A stretch of 35,481 bases of DNA from Candidatus Neomarinimicrobiota bacterium (lineage in GTDB: Bacteria > Fidelibacterota > UBA8477 > JABMPR01). Shown here piece by piece: positions 32,102-35,481 of the stretch; positions within the stretch are counted from its first letter, which is position 1; every line of letters starts with the position of its first letter. The position numbers and the translations under genes are program-made. The notes beneath the pieces were generated by a model. That model was given only the letters and a program-made list of their open reading frames with translations, did not search any database and had not been told where the DNA came from. The stretch is taken from assembly GCA_016784545.1 (NCBI GenBank), contig JADHUM010000049.1, positions 1-35,481 of the forward strand. The letters are read 5' to 3'.

Positions 32102-33142
32102 TCAATTTTCACTCACAGCTGCCGTACTCAATTGACCACAGGCGGCATCAATATCATCACCCTGGCTCCAGCGAATGGTGACACCAAAACGTGCTCCTTC
32201 CAGGACTTCCAGAAAGCTCTGAATTCTTTTTTTTGAGGGTCGTAAATACCCCTCTGCGACTTCATTGTAAGGGATCACATTCACCTTGCAAAAAACCTGA
32301 TTGGCAATTTTCAACAGACGTCTGGCATCCCCCATACCATCATTCACTCCTTGCATCAATACATATTCGAAGGTCAGCATATTTTTAGACATCTCAGTGT
32401 AATACTTGCAGGCTTTTACCAGTTCAGCGATATCCCATTTTTTGTTGATGGGCATTATTTGCGTCCGGCTTTCATCATCTGATGCATTGAGGCTTACTGC
32501 CAGTTTATAGCGGTGGCCTTCATCGGCAAAGCGACGAATCTGGGGCACCATCCCGCTGGTAGAAATGGTAATTTTCCGAGCACCATGGGCAAAACCTGAT
32601 TCTGAATTGAGAATGTCTGCAGCTCTGATGACCTGGTCATAATTATGAAAGGGCTCCCCCATTCCCATAAAGACAATATTGGTAATGGGTCTATCACTAA
32701 AACGCCTGACATGAAGCAACTGATCAGCGATCTCTCCTGAGGTGAGATTGCGCTTCAAACCCATCTTGCCAGTAGCACAAAAATCGCAATCCAGGGCACA
32801 ACCCACCTGTGATGAAAGACATACGGTGGCGCGTTTGGATTCAGGGATAAGAACTGTCTCAACAAATTTTCCATCTCCAAGACGGACCAAAAATTTTGAG
32901 GTACCCTGGGATGCTGAGGTCTGAACTTGATGGACGGTGGTTAGCTCGATTTGACTCTTTGCTTCCAGCTCCTGAATGAAATCTTTGGAAAGGTTGGTCA
33001 TTTCAGAAAAACTCTCAACCCCTTTCTCCCAGATCCACTGGAACAATTGACGTCCACGAAAGGCTTTGCGGCCTAAGGATTGGACCCATGCTTCCATCTC
33101 AGGTTGACTTAAATTCTTGAGGATTATTTTTTCACTATCCAT
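32102..33142 (-). CDS. rlmN: 23S rRNA/tRNA adenine-C2 methyltransferase RlmN
   Basis: A 346-residue radical-SAM enzyme that methylates C2 of A2503 in 23S rRNA and A37 of some tRNAs. The radical-SAM cluster cysteines are C115, C119 and C122 (GCALDCDFCATGKMG). GMGEPFHNYD follows as the SAM-binding motif. C335, in DDIDAACGQLS near the C-terminus, is the methyl-carrying cysteine. The frame stays open upstream to 33235, but the added residues are encoded by the octamer repeats and are not family-like, so the ATG at 33142 (MDSEKIILKNLS) is preferred, giving normal length. Confidence 0.95.
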   Translation of the reverse strand: MDSEKIILKNLSQPEMEAWVQSLGRKAFRGRQLFQWIWEKGVESFSEMTNLSKDFIQELEAKSQIELTTVHQVQTSASQGTSKFLVRLGDGKFVETVLIPESKRATVCLSSQVGCALDCDFCATGKMGLKRNLTSGEIADQLLHVRRFSDRPITNIVFMGMGEPFHNYDQVIRAADILNSESGFAHGARKITISTSGMVPQIRRFADEGHRYKLAVSLNASDDESRTQIMPINKKWDIAELVKACKYYTEMSKNMLTFEYVLMQGVNDGMGDARRLLKIANQVFCKVNVIPYNEVAEGYLRPSKKRIQSFLEVLEGARFGVTIRWSQGDDIDAACGQLSTAAVSEN

Positions 33143-33195
33143 GCAGGAAAATACACGATGTGTTGAGGAGTGAAACATCTTCTTTGCAAGTTTGG

Positions 33196-33259
33196 GAGTT
33201 CTTGAGTTTATGAGTTTTTGAGTTATTGAGTTCATGGATTCATGGGTTTTTGGGTTTGA
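33196..33259. repeat. Tandem array of eight octamers (GAGTTNNT)
   Basis: Eight contiguous 8-bp units: GAGTTCTT, GAGTTTAT, GAGTTTTT, GAGTTATT, GAGTTCAT, GGATTCAT, GGGTTTTT, GGGTTTGA. The first five keep GAGTT exactly; the last three have drifted. It lies just upstream of rlmN. Confidence 0.85.
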
Positions 33260-33335
33260 TGAGAGTCGGTTGTGAATTGTATTAATTTTATTTTTTGCAA
33301 CTGAGGTTTATGGTTTTCATTGCGCAGGAGATGGA

Positions 33336-33409
33336 GCCTGTCCGCCGCCTGCTTATGCCGAAGCGGCTACGCGCAGGAAGGTAGCAAACTACTTGCGGAA
33401 GGCGGGCTT
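33336..33409. repeat. Hairpin-rich intergenic repeat
   Basis: A GC-rich block in an AT-rich gap folds into nested stems: CCGCC (33342-33346) with GGCGG (33401-33405), CCTGC (33348-33352) with GCAGG (33373-33377), GCCG-AAG-CGGC (33357-33367), and GTAG-CAAA-CTAC (33381-33392). The style fits a dispersed palindromic element, not a gene. The rest of the 33260-33517 gap shows nothing I can name. Confidence 0.55.
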
Positions 33410-33517
33410 GTGGAAATCCTCGTGAAGTGGAAACGGGCATTAGAAGCTTCCTTTTAGCTCAAAAAAAGTCTACTCTATGTTGTGCGGCTTAATTTGATCG
33501 TTTGGAGACCTTGGGAT

Positions 33518-33970
33518 ATGTTTACCAATGCTCGATATTTTATAAAAACAGCTTTCGGATTTTTTGTCCTGGGTCTTTTTTCCGGGCTATATATGTATGG
33601 TGCCCGAGTTTTCGGTTGGTCAATGCCGTTTACCATGATTCAAGCCCACACCCATGTCTTGCTCATGGGTGGTGTGTTTATGATGATACTGGGTGTGGCG
33701 GTTTGGTTTTTCCCCAGAGCCAAAAAGGACGATAAAAACTATAACCCCACCATTATTCGTACCAGTTATTACGTTTTCACTGTTGCTACACTCCTACGCT
33801 TTATTGTCGAAATTCTGCAGGGGCTTTACCCTCAGAGTCTGGCGACTCCGGCTGGATTCTGGTGTTCTGTGTTACAAGTGGTGGCCAGTATTGTCCTGGT
33901 CTATAGTCTTTGGGGACGTATCAGGCCGGTGGGAAGTCAGATTCGAGAACAGCAGGGGGAGAAGTTTTAG
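33518..33970 (+). CDS. Four-helix heme-copper-oxidase subunit I-like membrane protein
   Basis: A 150-residue protein with four predicted membrane helices (about 11-30, 44-64, 84-104, 113-133). Helix 2 begins with QAHTHVLLMGGVFMMILGVAVWF, a His-rich pattern (H44, H46) like the haem-ligand helix of cytochrome oxidase subunit I and of short cbb3/NorB-like proteins. It is far shorter than a 12-helix oxidase and lacks the rest of the copper site, so it is not an oxidase itself; haem binding is possible but unproved. The ATG at 33518 is preferred over a GTG at 33482. The next gene starts 2 nt after its stop. Confidence 0.6.
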   Translation: MFTNARYFIKTAFGFFVLGLFSGLYMYGARVFGWSMPFTMIQAHTHVLLMGGVFMMILGVAVWFFPRAKKDDKNYNPTIIRTSYYVFTVATLLRFIVEILQGLYPQSLATPAGFWCSVLQVVASIVLVYSLWGRIRPVGSQIREQQGEKF

Positions 33971-33972
33971 AT

Positions 33973-34794
33973 ATGCAGAAATTGGGTTTATTGAGTTTTT
34001 TCGTCCTTATTGCCTGTAGTTCAACTGCATTAAAACAGGATGGCATCGAGCAGCAAAGATCGCTGATTGAAATCAGTGATTTATATGCTGCAGGGCATGA
34101 GCAGCTTGAACTCGTGTTAGAAACCGAGCCTGCCCTGGGAAAAATGCTGGATAGCAATCTGGCAGCTACCCTCCTCATCACATTGACCATAGAATATGAA
34201 GATGGTGAAAAGGAGCGGGTCCAGCAGAGCGGGAGCTTTATATCAAAGGGGGACTATATCCTCACAGCCGGTCATGGATTTTATGTGGACTCTGGGAAGC
34301 TGATTGACCTGGAAGCACAAACCATCTCTCGTCAGAAGCTTGCTCTTAATGTAGTAGCATTGGGCTATTCCAAGGATGAATATTCAAAACAGGACTGGGC
34401 AATACTGCAACCCGTAAACCTGCGCCGGACAACAAGCCTGGAATTTGTACCCACAGGATATTCAGGTAAGGATGCCTATATACTTGGCTTCCCTGGCGGC
34501 ATGGGATTGAATGATAGCAGTCGGGTTGTGCATGCCCTTGAAGTTGATGAGGGCTCGGTTTACCCACTGGCCGTGATCTGTGAGCGTTCCCTCACCCGAC
34601 CTGGTATTCTAACACCCAAAGTGGGTGCCATTCCTGTTCAGGGGATGAGCGGTGCACCTGTTTTGAGTGAAGATGGACAGCTTATTGGTCTGTTCAGTTC
34701 AATCAGCAGAACCAGAAATGTAGCGGGTTGGCACTACATTTTTCACATGTCAGACCTGCCAATCGAGACCCTGGACAGCTTAGTGACAAAATAG
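33973..34794 (+). CDS. Trypsin-like serine protease lipoprotein
   Basis: A 273-residue lipoprotein. The lipobox LIAC puts the acylated Cys at 15 after a short hydrophobic signal (LGLLSFFVLIA). A trypsin-fold domain follows with the triad in order: His101 in ILTAGHGF, Asp141 in KQDWAILQP, and Ser226 in GMSGAPVLS, the usual GxSGxP. It has no PDZ domain. The ATG at 33973 was chosen because it is followed by the lipoprotein signal; an earlier frame start lies inside the membrane-protein gene. It should act in the periplasm or on the cell surface. Its substrate is unknown. It is probably co-transcribed with the preceding membrane-protein gene. Confidence 0.85.
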   Translation: MQKLGLLSFFVLIACSSTALKQDGIEQQRSLIEISDLYAAGHEQLELVLETEPALGKMLDSNLAATLLITLTIEYEDGEKERVQQSGSFISKGDYILTAGHGFYVDSGKLIDLEAQTISRQKLALNVVALGYSKDEYSKQDWAILQPVNLRRTTSLEFVPTGYSGKDAYILGFPGGMGLNDSSRVVHALEVDEGSVYPLAVICERSLTRPGILTPKVGAIPVQGMSGAPVLSEDGQLIGLFSSISRTRNVAGWHYIFHMSDLPIETLDSLVTK

Positions 34795-34887
34795 CTATTG
34801 TGGGGAGGGGACTCATATCTTATTATTGCGCGCTCGTTTATCCGGCTTCGCTTTTATAGCTACGCCGAGACAAGTCGAGACGACTGG

Positions 34888-34963
34888 GGCCAGGTAGCTC
34901 AGTCGGTAGAGCAGGGGACTGAAAATCCCCGTGTCGGCGGTTCAATTCCGTCCCTGGCCACCA
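34888..34963 (+). tRNA. tRNA-Phe (GAA)
   Basis: A complete 76-nt cloverleaf. Acceptor GGCCAGG (34888-34894) pairs with CCTGGCC (34953-34959); D stem GCTC/GAGC; anticodon stem GGGGA/TCCCC with loop CTGAAAA and anticodon GAA at 34921-34923; T stem GGCGG/CCGTC with loop TTCAATT. CCA (34961-34963) is encoded. Its 3' end faces a tyrosine recombinase, so it is a likely attachment site. Confidence 0.96.
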
Positions 34964-34968
34964 CAACT

Positions 34969-35003
34969 AAACCCTAGTACCACAACGGTTCCTGGGGTTT
35001 TTT
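34969..35003 (+). terminator. Intrinsic terminator after tRNA-Phe
   Basis: AAACCCTAG (34969-34977) pairs with CTGGGGTTT (34992-35000), with one G-T pair and a 14-nt loop, followed by TTT. Confidence 0.8.
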
Positions 35004-35055
35004 GTATCTAGAATCATACACTATTGCAATACAATATTAGGAGCTAAATTGGGCT

Positions 35056-35074
35056 ATTTTGGTACATTTTGGTA
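35056..35074. repeat. Two ATTTTGGTA direct repeats, 10-bp period
   Basis: ATTTTGGTA occurs at 35056-35064 and 35066-35074, one helical turn apart, between the tRNA and the recombinase gene. Paired short direct repeats at this place can be arm-type integrase or excisionase binding sites; that role is inferred. Confidence 0.4.
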
Positions 35075-35117
35075 TATCAATGGCACATATAGCGCACACA
35101 CGTTTCAGGTGATTCAT

Positions 35118-35481
35118 TTAGGCTACCTTACCCCATCCATTCGCGCGCGCTTCAGATACTTTGGATACTACTTTAGTTGAGTCCTCAAGTAGATCTGACA
35201 TGTCCTGATAATCGACTTCTAAAAGATCTACATAGTGTTTCTCTGTAACTTTTACCGATGAGTGACCTAAGAACTTGGATACTCTATAAATATCAACGCC
35301 CTTTTGTATAAGGCGAGCACCTGCGGTTTTACGAAGTGTATGTAAATTAGCATCCGGTATTTTGGCAGTGTGGAATAATCGGCGCGATAGCGATTGTGAC
35401 ACGGCTGAGTATGTATATGGGAACGGTACTCGTTCCTTTCTCCGAGAGTTCAGAATGGAGCGAAGCGTATCATTCAGAGGT
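35118..35481 (-). CDS. Tyrosine recombinase (integrase), C-terminal part
   Basis: The 120 visible residues are the catalytic end of a phage-type integrase. HTLRKTAGARL carries the second catalytic Arg and its His (HxxR), KFLGHSS the third conserved His, and KHYVDL the nucleophilic Tyr. The frame has no stop up to the window edge, so the gene continues to the right; the GTG at 35402 is not its real start. The stop is 154 nt from the tRNA-Phe 3' end, and the gene reads towards the tRNA. This is the common arrangement of an integrative element inserted at a tRNA. Base composition is more AT-rich than the neighbouring genes. Confidence 0.88.
   Translation of the reverse strand, partial: PLNDTLRSILNSRRKERVPFPYTYSAVSQSLSRRLFHTAKIPDANLHTLRKTAGARLIQKGVDIYRVSKFLGHSSVKVTEKHYVDLLEVDYQDMSDLLEDSTKVVSKVSEARANGWGKVA

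Noticed and set aside
33143-33235. N-terminal extension of RlmN from 33235
   Set aside because: The extra residues come partly from the octamer repeats, are not family-like, and would make the protein longer than normal RlmN.
33196-33259. CRISPR array
   Set aside because: Units are 8 bp with no unique spacers and no cas genes nearby.
35081-35095. Sigma-54 promoter (TGGCAC)
   Set aside because: TGGCAC is present, but the GC element at the required distance is missing.

Overview
The window looks like a chromosome segment of a Gram-negative, anaerobic or facultative bacterium of the FCB superphylum; the overall style resembles Marinimicrobia or Calditrichaeota. This placement is an inference from gene content: many predicted outer-membrane barrels and lipoproteins, a CBM9/DUF5916 protein, a MXAN_6640-type metalloprotease with a C-terminal dockerin, a Reeler-like (choice-of-anchor V) secreted protein and an NfnAB transhydrogenase. 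There is no rRNA gene to settle it. Most genes are ordinary chromosomal housekeeping genes in short, tightly packed operons. Only the far right end looks like a mobile region.

Layout. 1-2526: a possible gene start running off the left edge, a long hairpin, a nucleosidase-like protein coupled to a GT2 glycosyltransferase, and a convergent metallophosphoesterase. 2767-7168 (+): a TPR lipoprotein, a tandem-terminator region with an interrupted 33-bp duplication, a small secreted protein with a CX4CH motif, and a large unrecognised barrel-plus-helical protein. 7169-13947 (-): MgtE; then a GT2 glycosyltransferase, a DUF3108 protein and a probable 42-aa protein; then a dockerin metalloprotease; then a cyclic-nucleotide-binding protein overlapping an AI-2E-family permease. 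14138-20404 (+): cysteine desulfurase overlapping mnmA (tRNA 2-thiolation), a GlmU-N-like nucleotidyltransferase, a small exported protein, a LytR_C protein, rsfS and argS.

20407-23194 (-): nfnA-nfnB followed by a translationally overlapping diiron ferritin-like gene, a redox operon linking NADH, ferredoxin and NADPH to a possible peroxide or oxygen defence protein. 23361-30939 (-): a DUF5916 outer-membrane protein, an NtrX-type sigma-54 regulator, an NtrY-type kinase and a DUF4390 protein as one cluster, then a small secreted protein and a PDZ protein with a C-terminal barrel-like domain. 31153-33142 (-): purine nucleoside phosphorylase and rlmN, separated by a mobile-type palindromic repeat.

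33196-35481: an array of eight octamers, a hairpin-rich dispersed repeat, a four-helix heme-copper-oxidase-like membrane protein, a trypsin-like lipoprotein, tRNA-Phe(GAA), and the C-terminal part of a tyrosine recombinase pointing at the tRNA. This is the usual layout of an integrative element in a tRNA gene; its cargo would lie beyond the right edge. I found no rRNA, CRISPR array or complete insertion sequence.
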